64,000 nt of DNA from Sorghum bicolor (GCF_000003195.3 NC_012878.2:14709329-14773328); one strand, 5' to 3'. Numbered from the stretch's first letter, positions 1-11,780 are shown. Notes: generated by a model not told the origin, from the sequence alone. Program-made: numbers and translations.

Positions 1-15
1 CCTTTCCCTACAAAC

Positions 16-1190
16 ATGTTAGATGCCAAAGGTAAGACTAAGGTCCTAACATCAGAAGCAGCTGAAAAGAACGCATGTACCGATCCTCAGCATCAGATGA
101 CCACCAATGATGCTAAAGACAAAGGCTTGATAAAGGAGGGTAGCAGTTCTAGGCGACCTCCTCGATCTGGTGTCATTATTACTCATTGGCGGCATCAGGA
201 AACATGGCAACTGCGTCAAGATTGGTATCGCCGTGAGCAAGAAGATCGACGCCGAGAAGAAGAAAGGTGCCGAGAAGAGTGGAATCGACATAAAGATCAT
301 TGGAATTGCCCGTTCTTCGTTCATTGTTGGGAACAAAATATCAAATTACCGACTGTCAGAGATTGTCCTGAGTACAATGGTTATCATCGGTATGGTTGGT
401 CAGATCGACGATTCCAGAACAATGATCGACGCTTTAATGAGCCGATCAGGGGGAGAATGTCAGTTCATGATCGGCTTGGGGGCAGGCTTAGTGTGCATGA
501 CAGGCTTGGTGAACGTGTTGGTCATTTTCCAACGAATCAAGAGGAGCTTGAAGAAATGGCTAATGCACGGGTTCCAGATGAATTTATATTCTGCAGGGAT
601 GCTAATACTCATCGGGTAGAATCAAGGGAAGTTCGCTATCAGCCAGTATAGAAGACAAAGCTTCCCCAATGGTGCCCAGAAGAGTTAACAAGGACGCAGA
701 AAAGGAGGATGCAGCGAGAACGCCAAGAAGATCTTTATAGAGAGGAGAATTCTTCTAAGTCTGAGAATCGGCAGCAATCGAATCCTAAGGGAAAAGAGCC
801 ATCGGCAGATATTAACATGGTGTTTATGTTGCCGATGGAATTTCTTGCACCCTTTAGTGATGATGAGGAAATAAATCTCCCTGATCAGATAGCTTAGTTG
901 GCACTTGATCCAATGTCAGCTATTTTTGAGAAGCCTTCTGATGATGAAAGGCAGCATCTTAAAGCTTTGTTTGTCAAAGGCCGGGTTGATGGGCAGCCGA
1001 TTTCCAAAATACTTATTGATGGGGGAGCTGCAATTAACATCATGTCGTATGTGATGTATTGGAAGCTTGGTAAAGGAGATCAGGATTTGACCAAGACCAA
1101 TATGATGTTGAAAGATTTTGAAGGAAATGTGTCTCCAGTTAAGGGAGCTATATGTGTTGAATTAACCATCGGCAGCAAGACCTTGCCGAT
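16..1190 (+). pseudogene. TE-A gag C-terminal region and start of protease (broken)
   Basis: The reading frame covers the C-terminal part of gag and the N-terminal half of the aspartic protease. At about 301-390 is a zinc-finger-like motif CPFFVHCW...CPEY typical of grass Tat gag, followed by a tandem SVHDRLG repeat (about 466-520). The protease active site is seen as LIDGGAAINIM near 1012-1045, the DGGA form usual in Tat elements. Stops interrupt it at 649-651 and 895-897 (both TAG, likely from CAG). The frame is cut at 1190 by a solo LTR and resumes at 2716. TE-F carries a related protein (41373-41651, 40488-41191). The product is not functional. Confidence 0.85.
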
Positions 1191-2710
1191 TGTTGACACT
1201 AGCTAACACCACTTAGATACTAGCTAGGTTGTCATCCCCAGCATGGTGCCAGAGTGTACAAATGTATTTATAAATGTAAAGGCTCTCTAGAAAAGAATCT
1301 ATTCTATCCGCAAGCGCACAGATAAAACACCTCATTGTAGCATTTCACCAGGATAAGTATTCCAGGTATCGTTATTTATAATTTTGCTCAAGGGATCTAA
1401 GGAGATTAAATTAAGGGCAAAATCTACCAAGGCATAGACTAGAGATAAACTTGCAAGAACATGATTACTAATGAGAAACTCGTCACACAGTCACATACTT
1501 TAGCAGGGGGTAAACCATAAAGATAATGATAATGAATTATAAGTTCAAGGGATAAATAACACAGCGATTAGAAAATAGACTACTCCTCAAATATGTAGGT
1601 GATGTCGGATTAGCTAGAGAATGGATTCTAAGTTATCTACTAACTACTAAGTCATAACCTACTCTAGTTATCTACAAGATCATATATAGCATAAAAGACT
1701 CTTCATTCATGTATAAGGAACATTGATAAAGTAAATCAGAGCATCGCAAGACTTACTCCACAATACCGGTTCTGCCTGTCCTATCAACGGAGGGTGGACT
1801 ATATAAGAATCAACGAAGCTGTCACTATCGCGAACTACCACACGACCCGGCCAATAGGATACATTTGCAGATAAATAACATCTAAGCACCACGCTCACAT
1901 GTGATCTATCACCTAACTCCCTCGCGTCAAGAGCTAAGCGCTTTGCAAACTTATACATAAACTCATTATCAATTAGAACTATATCAAATATAGAACTAGA
2001 ACAAACTAAGAACATAATAATTAGAGACATAATGCAATTAGAACAATAGAATTAGAGAAAGATATGAATAATATCAATCTTTATTACCGAAGATCCGAAT
2101 CCAGAGCGTAGTGCTCTACTTCTCTAATTGCTATCTAATCAAACCTCTAACCTTGAAGGATTAGGGAGTAGCTAATTCTAATTCTCTGTGGGAGAGAAGC
2201 TCTAAACCCTAACTTTGATGGCTACCTCTGCATAATGATTTCTTCTCTTCTCCTCTCTCCTCCAGGGGGGAGAGGCCTTGGTTATATAGTCTTTTCAATT
2301 GAATGTGGGCTGTCAGATCAAACCGACATTGATTGTGTAGTTTAGATTTATCCTTTAGGTCGGTGGAGCGTAGTCCCGAAGCAGAGTCTCGATTGGGATC
2401 CAACCCTGGGCGGGCGCCCAAGGGGGGTGGGCGGCCGCCCTGCCCCCGAGCCTGATCGTGCTCTCATTCGTTCCCGTGGCTTCTGGACTCTTCTAGATTG
2501 AGGAAAATTGCGCGGCACGTAATTATCTCGTTGTAAACATGACATGTGGGCCTTCTCTCCATATTCTCCGGTAACCCCCTGCAGAAATAGATAAACACCA
2601 AAGCTCGTGGAATTCTGTCAGATAAAACCCTAATTCTAGATGTTTGTTTCATATTGATCCTTTTCCATGTTTATTTGATTATTAATTTTAGTACTTAAGG
2701 ACCGTCAACA
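1191..2710 (-). mobile_element. Solo LTR 1, Athila-type, with target duplication CCGAT
   Basis: A 1520-bp LTR starting TGTTGACAC and ending GGACCGTCAACA, with no internal region. It is flanked by the exact 5-bp duplication CCGAT (1186-1190 and 2711-2715). Excising it plus one duplication copy restores the TE-A protease frame (TLP before, MTFFV after). By similarity to the TE-D and TE-C LTRs its sense direction is minus. It contains the paired GC boxes (2408-2419 and 2429-2440), a rightward-reading AACCAAGGC/TATATAG promoter area (around 2280-2290) and the hairpin at 1883-1897. It arose by LTR-LTR recombination of a full element. Confidence 0.95.
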
Positions 2711-3422
2711 CCGATGACTTTCTTTGTTATCAGTGGGAAAGGTGCATACAATTTGTTGCTAGGAAGAGATTGGATTCATGTCAATTGTTGTATTCCTTCC
2801 ACAATGCATCAATGCCTTGTTCAGTGGGTGGGTGACAAAATTGAAATTGTCCCAGGAGATTCTTCATATGTCATTGCATCGGCAAAATCAGACACCTATG
2901 AGCAGACCAGATGCATATCAGGGGAGGTTTGGGAGAAAGATTTACTCAAGGTTAGGATAGGGGTTTACATCGGCTGATGATTTGATAGAAGTAGATATAG
3001 GAAGTGGTGATAGGCCAAGGCCCACCTTTATTAGTGCTAAGTTAGATTCTGAATGTTTGCAACAATTAACCGATTTGTTAAAAGAATATAAAGATTGCTT
3101 TGCTTGGGATTATACCGAGATGCCTGGTTTAGACCGATCAATTGTTGAACATCAGTTGCCTATTAAATCTAGATTTCGGCCACATCAGCAGCCATGACGC
3201 CGATGTAATCCTAATATTCTTCCTGATTTTAAGGCCGAAATAACCAAACTCATTGAAGCTAAGTTTATTCGGCAGTGTCGGTATGCCGAATGGATTTCTA
3301 ATGTTGTTCCTGTCTACAAAAAGAATGGAAAACTTAATGTTTGCATCGATTTTAGAAACCTCAATAAAGCCACGCCGATGGATGATTATCCAATGTGAGT
3401 TGCCAATTTGTTGGTTGATGCT
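2711..3422 (+). pseudogene. TE-A protease end and reverse transcriptase N-terminus (broken)
   Basis: This continues the frame interrupted at 1190. The protease C-terminal half reads LLGRDWIHVNCCIPSTMHQ, followed by an acidic linker, the conserved ISAKLDSECLQQLTDLLKEY block and the PGLDRSIVEHQLP block. The RT start follows at about 3240-3400 (KNGKLNVCIDFRNLNKA). A stop at 3195-3197 (TGA, likely from CGA) and another at about 3396 break it. It is cut by the second solo LTR exactly at LLVDA (3422) and resumes at 4685. The same blocks occur in TE-F at 39970-40895 on the other strand. Confidence 0.85.
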
Positions 3423-4679
3423 TGTTGGGTATTTTAAACGCAAACAGAAAAATCCGCAAGCGCACGGATACCGATGTAGCCTTCACCCGGGAGTATTCCA
3501 GAGTATCGATTTTCCACAGGGAACGTGAGTGTACTAATTAAGATCAAAGATCGCCCAAGGATAACTATATAATTATTTTTGGTGGGAAGAGAGGAAGTTT
3601 CCTGAGAGTTCTCTAGTTGATCTAAGAATCAAGAATTACTTCAAGATTATCTATATCGGGACATCAGAGCACTAACCACGGAAAGAGATGAGAAGGGGGC
3701 TAGGAAGGTCTGACTACGGTCCTACAAACACCGATCCGAACGAGGTGGAATACGTCGACCGTTAGGGCTGTCACTACCCTAAGGCTACCACAACAATCCG
3801 CAGGATTGGGTGCAATTCCAGGTAATTGCAAGACTAAACACCACGTCTAATCTATTAATTACTACTCTAGCGTTATAAAGACTAGAGCACTTGATGCAAG
3901 CGGAAATCCAATAAATAACTTGAATGTAAATAAAAGTAATTAGAGAACTCAGGATTATGAATTGAAGAACCTGGAGAACGATGAAGAACGAACCAGATGC
4001 TGCAAAAGTATAATGTTGAGGAAGATCCGACAGATCCGGCTCCTCCTCCGCTCTCCTCTTCTCTCTCCCTATTTTCTAGATTACAACTAGAACTAACTAG
4101 AACTAGAACTAGAGGAACTAGAACTAGAACTAGATGAACTAGAACTAGATCTAGATGAACTAGAGGTAGAACTAGAAGAACTAGAGGGATCCTCTCTACT
4201 TGGATGAAGAATTGAAACCCTAACTTTGATTTTGTAGAAGAGGTATGATCTCCAGGGGCCAGGGGGTCTGGTTTTATAGTCCCTTCAAGTGAATCTAGGC
4301 CGTCGGATCAAACCGACATTAATTGCACGGTTTTCCTTGATCCTTTAGGTCGGTGGAGCATAATCCGCGAAACGTGTCCTGATTGGGCACTGTAGCTGGG
4401 CGGGCGCCCTGCCTCCGAGCCCGATTGCCTTCCTGTTTGTTCCCATGGCTTCTGGAGTCTTCTAGATGGTAGAAAATTGCGCGGCACGTTAATATCTCTA
4501 TGTAAACCCGACGTGTGGGCCTTTCTTCCATATTTCCTGATAACCCCCTGCAGAAATACACAAACACCAAAACTCGTGGAATTCTGTCAGATAAAACCCT
4601 AAGTCTAGGTGTTGGTTGCATTTGGATCCTTTTCCATGATTAATTGATGGTTAAATATGAGCATTAAGGACCGTCAACA
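3423..4679 (-). mobile_element. Solo LTR 2, Athila-type, with target duplication ATGCT
   Basis: A 1257-bp LTR starting TGTTGGGTATT and ending GGACCGTCAACA, with no internal sequence. It is flanked by the exact duplication ATGCT (3418-3422 and 4680-4684). Removing it joins the RT halves in frame. Sense direction is minus. It has one GC box (4398-4409), a hexamer-rich tract (4084-4191) and the hairpin (3835-3849). The sequence after the hairpin resembles the TE-E LTR more than the TE-D LTR. Confidence 0.95.
4084..4191. repeat. AACTAG-type hexamer array inside solo LTR 2
   Basis: About 108 bp of imperfect tandem AACTAG/GAACTA units with interspersed GATGAACTAG and GAGGAACTAG variants. It lies between the hairpin and the GC box of the LTR. 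No similar array is seen in the other LTRs, so it expanded in this copy or its subfamily. Confidence 0.8.
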
Positions 4680-4684
4680 ATGCT

Positions 4685-6026
4685 ACAGCTGGACATCAAA
4701 TTATTAGTTTCATGGATGGCAATGCAGGATATAATTAGATATTCATGGCTGAGAAGGATATTCCCAAGACTGCATTTAGATGTCCTGGTCATGTTGGGTT
4801 GTTTGAGTGGATAGTCATGACTTTTGGCTTGAAAAATGCTGGTGCTATCTATCAGAGGGCCATGAATTTTATTTTCCACGAGTTTATCGGCAAATTGGTA
4901 GAAATTTATATTGATGATGTCGTGGTTAAGTCTGGAGATTTCATGAGACATCTAGCCGATTTGCGGAAAGTACTGGAATGCACGAGGAAACATGGCTTAA
5001 AGATGAATCCTAATAAATGTGTATTTGGTGTATCGGCAGGTCAGTTTCTGGGTTTCATGGTGCATCAGAGAGGAACTGAAATTAGCAAGAGATCTATCGA
5101 TGCGATTAACAAAGTAGTTGCTCCTACCAACAAAACTAAACTTTAGTCTTTGATCGGCAAGATTTATTTTATCAAACGGTTTATTTCCAATCTGTCGGGC
5201 AAAATCTGAGCTTTGAGCCCTTTGCTTAGACTAAAAGCCGATCAGAAGTTTGTGTGGGGAAAGGAGCAACTATTAGCCTTGGATGAAATCAAGAATTATT
5301 TGGCAAATCCTCCAGTTTTGGTTCCACCTCAGCACGGAAAGCCCTTCAGATTATATTTATCTACCGATGATGCGGTCATCGGTTCATCTCTCATTCAAGA
5401 GTTTGACGGGAAGGAATGTATAATTTATTATCTGAGTAGAAGATTGGTGGATGCTGAGACAAGGTATTCGGCAATTGAAAAATTATGCTTATGCTTGTAC
5501 TTTTCTTGTGTCAAGTTAAGACATTACTTACTATCGACCGAATGCACTGTCATATGCAAAGATGACGTAGTCAGATACATGTTGTTGCCAATTATGAGCG
5601 GTAGAATCGGCAAATGGATATTGGCATTGTCAGAATTTGACTTACGTTATGAATCAGCTAAAGCGGTTAAGGGACAGGTTATGACCGATTTTGTTACTCA
5701 GCATTGCGGTTTAGTGGGTGCTTTGGAAATTGCCCCTTGGACGCTTTTCTTTGATGGATCTACGTGTGATCAAGGGGCAGGTATTGGCATAGTGTTGATT
5801 TCTCCTAGAGGAAAGAAATATGAGTTCTCTTTGATGATTGTTGCTACATCAACAAATAATCAGGCTGAATATCAAGCTTTGATCAAAGGATTAGAGTCAT
5901 TAAGTGAAATTCATGCCGATGCTGTTGAAATTTTTGGTGATTCTATGCTCATTATAAATCAGTTGGCTAGGATTTATGAATGCCGAAGTGAAGTCTTGAT
6001 AGTACATTATGAAAGATGTGTACAAT
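4685..6026 (+). pseudogene. TE-A reverse transcriptase, RNase H and archaeal-type RNase H (broken)
   Basis: RT continues with SFMDGNAGYNQIFMAEKD, GLKNAGAIYQRAMN and the catalytic YIDD (about 4909-4920), then the thumb and connection (5041-5210). A stop lies at 5144-5146, and another before the RNase H segment near 5207. The first RNase H (5250-5690) has the STDDAVIGSSL strand. A second RNase H begins near 5740 with FFDGSTCDQGAGIG; it shows the acidic residues in DGS, NQAEYQAL and FGDSMLI. This dual RNase H defines the Tat lineage. The frame is cut at 6026 by TE-B and resumes at 33824 with the C-terminal RNase H/integrase linker. Confidence 0.88.
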
Positions 6027-8432
6027 TGAAAGGTCCTTGTTTGGTTTTGGTAATTGAGTGACAACTTAGGTGGACTAATAGTGTTTATGTGAGATACACA
6101 GGAGATTAGTCCACAGGTGATGATGTGATGATGGAGGAGCTCATTGCACATGAGACATGACATGGAGTCATGTGACCAAGGTGGAGAAGATCAAGATGAG
6201 GCTTGGCTTGATGGATCGGTTGCAAGAGTGAAGGGCAAGTCGGAGGCTTTGAAGCGAGGGACCGCGTGTGACGGTGAAGCTTGAGCAATACTTGGCGCCG
6301 ATGGACCGAGGCAACGATGAAGAGCAAGTGAGGTCAAGATCAATGAACCAATACGGTCACATGATGATATGAAGTGGATCATATCATTTGGTGATTGGTT
6401 GGTGCATGTGGTGCATCAACATTGGAGGAGATGGAATGGAAAGCGCAAGGCAAAGGTATAACCTAGGGCATTTCCATTTCACCGGTCATAGGTGTGTAGA
6501 GAAGTTTATGACCGGATTTAGGATAGATGGACGTACTATCAAGAGGGGCAAACTTGTTTGCATATCAGTCATCTAGTGCCACTTGAGCGATCTAACTTTG
6601 CATACGTGTTAGGATCGAGTGGCGTGGCAAGTTGAGAGGCTAACTCCTTTGGGAAAATGTTTGTGAAAATGCTAACACACATACACATGGTGGTGTACAC
6701 TTGGTGGTGTTGGCACATTTACAAAGGAGGTGGAGTTCCTAGGGTTGAGAGGGGTGTGGGTTCCTCTCTCCCTAATTCCTCAACTCATAATTCGGCGCTT
6801 TTGAAAAAATTAAGTGCATATTTTCTATTGCGCCGATGGGAAATTTGGAGAAGTCGCGGGAGTGTTTTCTCTTTGAGAAACACTCATCGGACGCTGAGTG
6901 TAGAGGCACCGAACGCTGGCCTCAGAGTCTGGTGTGCTTGACCTGCTAGGTTTGAGCACCGGACGATCTCTGAGTACGTTCGGTGGTGTGCGTCCGGTGT
7001 GAGGAGGTTTTGCAACCCTCCCTGCGCATGTGTCCGGTGAGCACCGGACGCTACCGGTGCTTAGCGTCCGGTGACCCTGCGAGTTTGCAAAACTCTCTGC
7101 GCACGGGTCCGGTGTGCACCGGACGCGTCCGGTGTGGACTAGTTGAGCATCCGGTGGTGCTGTGCAGGCGCGCGTGCGCAGTAGCCGTTGACGGCAACGG
7201 TCGAGTTCAAACGGCTAGTGACACGTGGCCAATGCTTGAGCACCGGACGCTGGGAGTTGAGCGTCCGGTGGCTCCCTGCGAGCGTCCGGTGCCCACGAGT
7301 TTTGCCCAGTGAAGGGGCAACGGCTAGTTTAGCCCTTGGGGCTATAAATGGAAGTGGTGGCCGGCCTTGGTCGGTGCTGAGCACCCTTGGGACTTAGTGT
7401 CCATGCTTGGGGAGTGCTAGTAAAGCCTCTAACTCACATATGGTTGATAGTGATCATCCGATTGTGTGAGTGAGCGATTCTAGTGCATTGTATTGAGAGA
7501 TTGCATCGAGTGGCACTAGGTGTTCGTGTTGCAAGCCGGTGGTGCTTGTTACTGTTGGAGGTTGCCACCTCCTAGATGGCTTGGTGGCTTGTGACTCCGT
7601 CGAAGCAGGCAAGGAGATTGTGCGGTGCTCTAGAGAAGAGATTGTGAGGGGTACGGTGCTCACCCCGCGGGGATCGCGAAGAGCAACTCTAGTGGATCGC
7701 TTGTGGCTTGGAGGATCCCCATCTTGAGAGTGGATGTGCGGCACCCGCTGAGGGTTTGGCTTTGGAATGCCAATTAGCTAGTGATCCATCAAGTGGGTGT
7801 ATCGCCACAACGAGGACGTAGCTTGGTGGCAACCAAGTGAACCTCGGTAAAAATCACCGTGTCAACATTGTCTACTCTTCTCGGTGGTTTGCATTCGCTA
7901 TACACGAGCTTGTATTTATATTCTTTATTTACTTGTGCTTGTGTAGTTGCTTTTGTAATTAGTTAAGCTTGTGTAGCTTGCTAGTTACCTTCTTGCTTGT
8001 GTAGCTAGAAGTAGTTCCCTTGCGTGGCTAATTCGGTTTGTGTAACCTTGTTAGTCACATTGCTTAGTTTGTGTAGCTAAGTAAGTTGCGCTCTCTAATT
8101 TGGCATTAGTTGCCTTGTTATTGAGCTTGCTAGTGAGCTTAGGCTTTGTGCGCTTTGCCTCACTAGTTTGTGTTGGAGCTCCCCCGGTTTGCAAAGTACT
8201 AGTTGCATAAGTTTGTGTGACCTTGCTTCTAGAATTGGTTAGGTGTGCTCTTGCTATTGTAGCACCTTGTTTTTTTGTTTAGGATCTTTTTAAGGTGCTA
8301 GAGAACTTAGATAGAGGGGTGTAGTCTTGGCTAGACCGATAGTTTTAATTCCGCATTTGTTTCGGTTAGCCGGCGCGATAGTTTTTAGAAAGGACTATTC
8401 ACCCCCCTCTAGTCCGCCATCTCGACCCTTCA
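6027..8432 (+). repeat. TE-B 5' LTR
   Basis: Starts TGAAAGG and ends CCCTTCA (short inverted termini), 2406 bp. The probable TATA box is CTATAAATGG at 7342-7351. Upstream, 6950-7292 is packed with CACCGGACGC/GCGTCCGGTG units. Downstream, 7925-8090 has repeated GCTTGTGTAGCT-like units. The open frames within it (for example 6983-7312) are by-products of GC-rich repeats. Confidence 0.93.
6950..7292. promoter_or_regulatory. Array of CACCGGACGC / GCGTCCGGTG units in TE-B U3
   Basis: In about 340 bp I count 11 exact CCGGAC/GTCCGG cores in both orientations, plus degenerate ones, ending about 50 bp before the TATA box. The 3' LTR (32278-32690) has the same array. The older TE-H copy keeps only decayed versions (about 58810-59290). 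A binding-site array is an inference. Confidence 0.6.
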
Positions 8433-8434
8433 AG

Positions 8435-8446
8435 TGGTATCAGAGC
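8435..8446 (+). other. TE-B primer binding site
   Basis: TGGTATCAGAGC two bases after the LTR end is the standard plant Copia primer site, complementary to initiator tRNA-Met. Confidence 0.93.
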
Positions 8447-8483
8447 TAGGTCTCTCTTTTGTGGTCTTTACCGACCCGAGAGG

Positions 8484-10520
8484 ATGGCGTCTAGTGGGAT
8501 AGATGTTTGTGAGACACACATTTTTGATGGTACAAACTTTGCACTTTGGAAAAATCACATGCTTGATCATTTTCGTGCAAAGGGACCTAAGTTTTTGTGG
8601 GTTGTCACTAATGGTCTCACACACAACTTGGACCATAAGAATCTCACCAAAGCTCAAAAGGTTCTCTTTGAACTTGATTGTGAAGCTTATTGTTATCTAA
8701 TGAGATCTTTGAGTTTTGAGTCGTTTGATAGGATAAACTCCAAAGGAACTGCTTATGAAATGTGGGAGTCTATCAAACACACCTTCGGCGATTCCTCCAC
8801 ATGGGATGATGGAAAATTCAAAAAGGAGGAACCAAAGGTGGAGACACATGAGGATGTAGAGCATGACCACAATTTGGCAATTGTGAAGGATTGCCCCACC
8901 TCGTGGTCAAGTGATGATGATGATGTATCTACCACAAGTTCACTTGACAAGATTGAAGATGATGCCACAAGTGATGTAAATGATAATACTACTTCATGCA
9001 CACTTGATGGTAAAGATGATGGTTCATGCTCGAGCAATGATTGTGATGCTACTACAAGCCCATCCACTACACCACATAGCTTCATGTCACAAGGTGACTC
9101 CAAGGTATATAATGCTAATGTGGTTGATCATGTTGTCTCATATGATGAGCTTGTTAGTAGACTTGCTAGCATGACCATGTCTTTAGAAAATGAGAAAGCT
9201 AAAACTTTGAAATTTGAAAATGAAAACTCATTTCTAAAGACACATGTGAACAACAAAAGCATCTACTCTATGTTATTACTTGTTCACATGAGGAGCTAAA
9301 ATTGGTTCATGAGGAACTTTGTGTTACTCATGATAACTTGGTAAAAGATCATGCATTTCTCACTAAGAAGCTTTCTAATGAAGAAACTAAAACTAGTGAG
9401 AGCTCATCACTTGGGGAAAATGATCAATCACATACTATTACTAACCCTTGTGATGTAGGGAAGAAGCATGTATCCACCTCTTGCCATGATTTACTATCTA
9501 TGCCATGTTCTTCACATTTAGATGCTTGTTCTACTTCTATATCTTGTGAGACTAACATTTTGAAGGAGAACAATGAGCTCAAAAATGAAGTGAAGAATTT
9601 GAGCAACAAGCTAGAGAGGTGCTACTACTCAAAAGTCACCTTTGAGCACATATTGAAGACTCAAAGAAACTATGGTGACAAGTGTAGCCTTGGCTTCGAG
9701 AAGACAATGACAAAGGGTGAAAGAAAACAAGATAGGAAGATGAAGAAACAAGAAAGAGAGAAGCTCTCTCATTTCATGTGCTATCGGTGCCATAAAGTGG
9801 GACATCTTGCTAATGGTTGCCCAAACAAAAAGAAGCTCAAGAAGATGAAAGATGAAGAGAGGCTTAAGCATGTCAAATACTTCAAGTGCCGCACTTGGGG
9901 CCGGTCATCTCACCTCAATGCGCCCAACCAAGCAATTGGTGAAGCATCAAGTGAAGCCTCAACCAAATCCACAAGTTGAGCAAAAGAAGACACCCTAAGA
10001 TCAAGTCAAGATTAACCATGATGGTAATGACTTGATGGTGATGAAGAAGAAAACAAGAAGGGGTGGAAGAGCAAGGCATCCAATGCAAATTCAAGATGCC
10101 AAGATGATGAGCAAGAATGAAGACATGAAGAAAGCTTATGCTCACATCAAGTGCTTTGAGTGCAAGAATGAGGGACACTTTGTCTCGAAGTGTCCTACCA
10201 AGCTTGAGAAGAAGGCTCAAGCAACTCTCAAGAGGCAAGGCAATGAGAAGCAATACATGAGCAAGGAAGAAAAGGCTCAATCCAAAAGAAGTTGCTACTT
10301 ATGCCGGGAAAGGGGACACATGGCTCATTCATGTCCCCTAGGTGAGAATTCTAAGCCCATTTCAATTGATGATAATACTATGCTTAGAAAGGATGGTAAT
10401 GGTACCTCTATGGTTGCTATTGCCAAACATCCCACTACTCATACTAAGGCTATGCCTAAGCATGTTGCACCTAACTTGAGAGGACCCAAATTAGTTTGGG
10501 TACCATCAAAAAGTGGATGA
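8484..10520 (+). pseudogene. TE-B Copia gag with zinc knuckles (frameshifted)
   Basis: The start ATG at 8484 lies 38 bp after the primer site. The N-terminal 120 residues resemble UBN2/Retrotran_gag_2 capsid (FDGTNFALWKNHMLDHF, then YCYLMRSLSFESFDRI). An acidic Asp/Ser-rich linker and a coiled-coil stretch follow (about 9130-9650). CX2CX4HX4C knuckles lie at CYRCHKVGHLANGC (about 9779), CFECKNEGHFVSKC (about 10152) and CYLCRERGHMAHSC (about 10293); a further one at about 9880 (FKCRTWGRSSH) has lost residues. A frameshift near 9260-9290 and a stop at 9977-9979 split it into three frames. It ends WVPSKSG at 10520, where the autonomous family would continue into protease. Confidence 0.87.
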
Positions 10521-10559
10521 ATATGTGTAGGTACCATCGGCATTGGAGGCTTGATTCAA

Positions 10560-10892
10560 TCTCTACAACTAAAATTTATGGAAAGGACCCATCTACCACA
10601 CCCATGGTGAAGCCACAACTCCCATCCTTTTAGCCATGATAGGCTATCCCATCAACCTAGCAAAATTATTTTAGCAAATTTAAAAAAGTCATAATTTTTA
10701 AACCAAAAATATAAATTAAATTCTGATTACACCATTAAATTTCTCATAACAAATCCTTCAAAATAAGATCACACATAGATATATTTAGATAAAATTTTAT
10801 TAATGAATATTTATCTCTACAACTAAAAATTATGAAAGAAACATAGAGTATGTTGATTTTAAAACCCGTAACAACGTACGGCATTAACCTAG
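10560..10892 (+). mobile_element. Short non-autonomous Helitron
   Basis: The 5' end is TCTCTACAACTAAA preceded by A; the 3' end is CTAG (10889-10892) followed by T, as expected for insertion between A and T. Just before the 3' end is the hairpin CCGTA-ACAACG-TACGG (10866-10881), 7 nt from CTAG, within the sequence CGTAACAACGTACGG known from maize Helitron ends. Removing it rejoins TTGATTCAA to TTGATCTTA. A second 5'-end copy is at 10814. It is AT-rich and non-coding. Confidence 0.88.
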
Positions 10893-10971
10893 TTGATCTT
10901 ATATTCATCATATGATTGAGTCAAGTATTGAAGCCTAGTGCACATCCAAACCCAATGCATGACAAGATAGT
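10893..10971 (+). other. TE-B internal sequence between Helitron and TE-C
   Basis: Seventy-nine bases of TE-B non-coding internal DNA, ending in the ATAGT target duplication (10967-10971) of TE-C. It shows no sign of pol. Confidence 0.7.
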
Positions 10972-11241
10972 TGTTGACGGTTCTTAAGTATCAATTTTAA
11001 TTATCAAATAAACAAAAGAAAGGACCAATATGCAACCAACACCTAGAATTAGGGTTTGATCTAACAGAATTCCACGAGTTTTGTTGTTTATCTGTTTCTG
11101 CAGGGGGTTATCAGGAAATAAGGAAGAAAGGCCCACATGTCGGGATTACATAGAGATATCAACGCACCGCGCGATTTTCTACCATCTAGAAGACTCTAGA
11201 AGCCACGAGAACGAAGCAGAGGCCGAAAGGGGCCAGGCCCA

Positions 11242-11274
11242 GGGCGCCCGCCCTGGTGACCTGGGCGCCCGCCC
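11242..11274 (+). promoter_or_regulatory. Paired GC boxes, 21-bp spacing (TE-C 5' LTR)
   Basis: GGGCGCCCGCCC occurs at 11242-11253 and again at 11263-11274; the starts are exactly 21 bp apart. The pair is about 115-145 bp before the TATA box. The 3' LTR has the same pair around 27334-27366. Confidence 0.65.
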
Positions 11275-11387
11275 CCTGCTGGATTCCGTTCGGGACTCTC
11301 TTCGCACACGATGTTCCACTGACCTATTGGATCAAGAATAATGTAGTACCACCTCGCCTACCGACCCAAAAACGCATAGAGGAGGAC

Positions 11388-11395
11388 TATATAAG
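11388..11395 (+). promoter_or_regulatory. TATA box of TE-C LTR promoter
   Basis: TATATAAG in the context GGACTATATAAGGAGACC, the expected core promoter position after U3. Confidence 0.75.
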
Positions 11396-11765
11396 GAGAC
11401 CCCCTGGCCCCTGGAGAAGACAAGAAATTATCATAGAGATTGAGGGGTGCCCTCGAAGGAAAACCTCTTCTCTAATTAATATTTCTTTTTAGGCTTAGCA
11501 ACCAATGTAAAGTAGAAATAGATCTTCTAGTTTCTACTAGATTGAGAGAGATAGAGTGGAGGTGTATATTGGAGGAAGCCCGGCCTGTCGGTGTCTACTC
11601 CAAGCTTGTACCTGCGGGATCAAGTTCTCCTAACCCGAAGCTTGCTCCTAGGATTCTTCAGTATTTCGACTTCTAAATTCTAGTAAGTTCTTGTTTTATT
11701 GTTCTTCTGGTTTATGAGTTTACTTTAATCTCTTCGCATAGAGTTTAGAGTAATCATTGCTGGCA

Positions 11766-11780
11766 TAAACGTGGTGTTTA
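11766..11780 (+). other. Covarying hairpin in TE-C 5' LTR leader
   Basis: TAAAC-GTGGT-GTTTA: a perfect 5-bp stem with a 5-nt loop, about 375 nt after the TATA box, so in transcribed R/U5. The 3' LTR copy is 27857-27871. Other LTRs keep the loop but change both arms together. Confidence 0.65.

Noticed and set aside
1707..2030. 107-aa minus frame in solo LTR 1
   Set aside because: Inside a solo LTR; no equivalent frame in related LTRs.
6983..7312. Overlapping frames in the TE-B LTR on both strands (also 32380-32706)
   Set aside because: They arise from CACCGGACGC repeats in U3, with no domain and no conservation between the two LTRs beyond the DNA.
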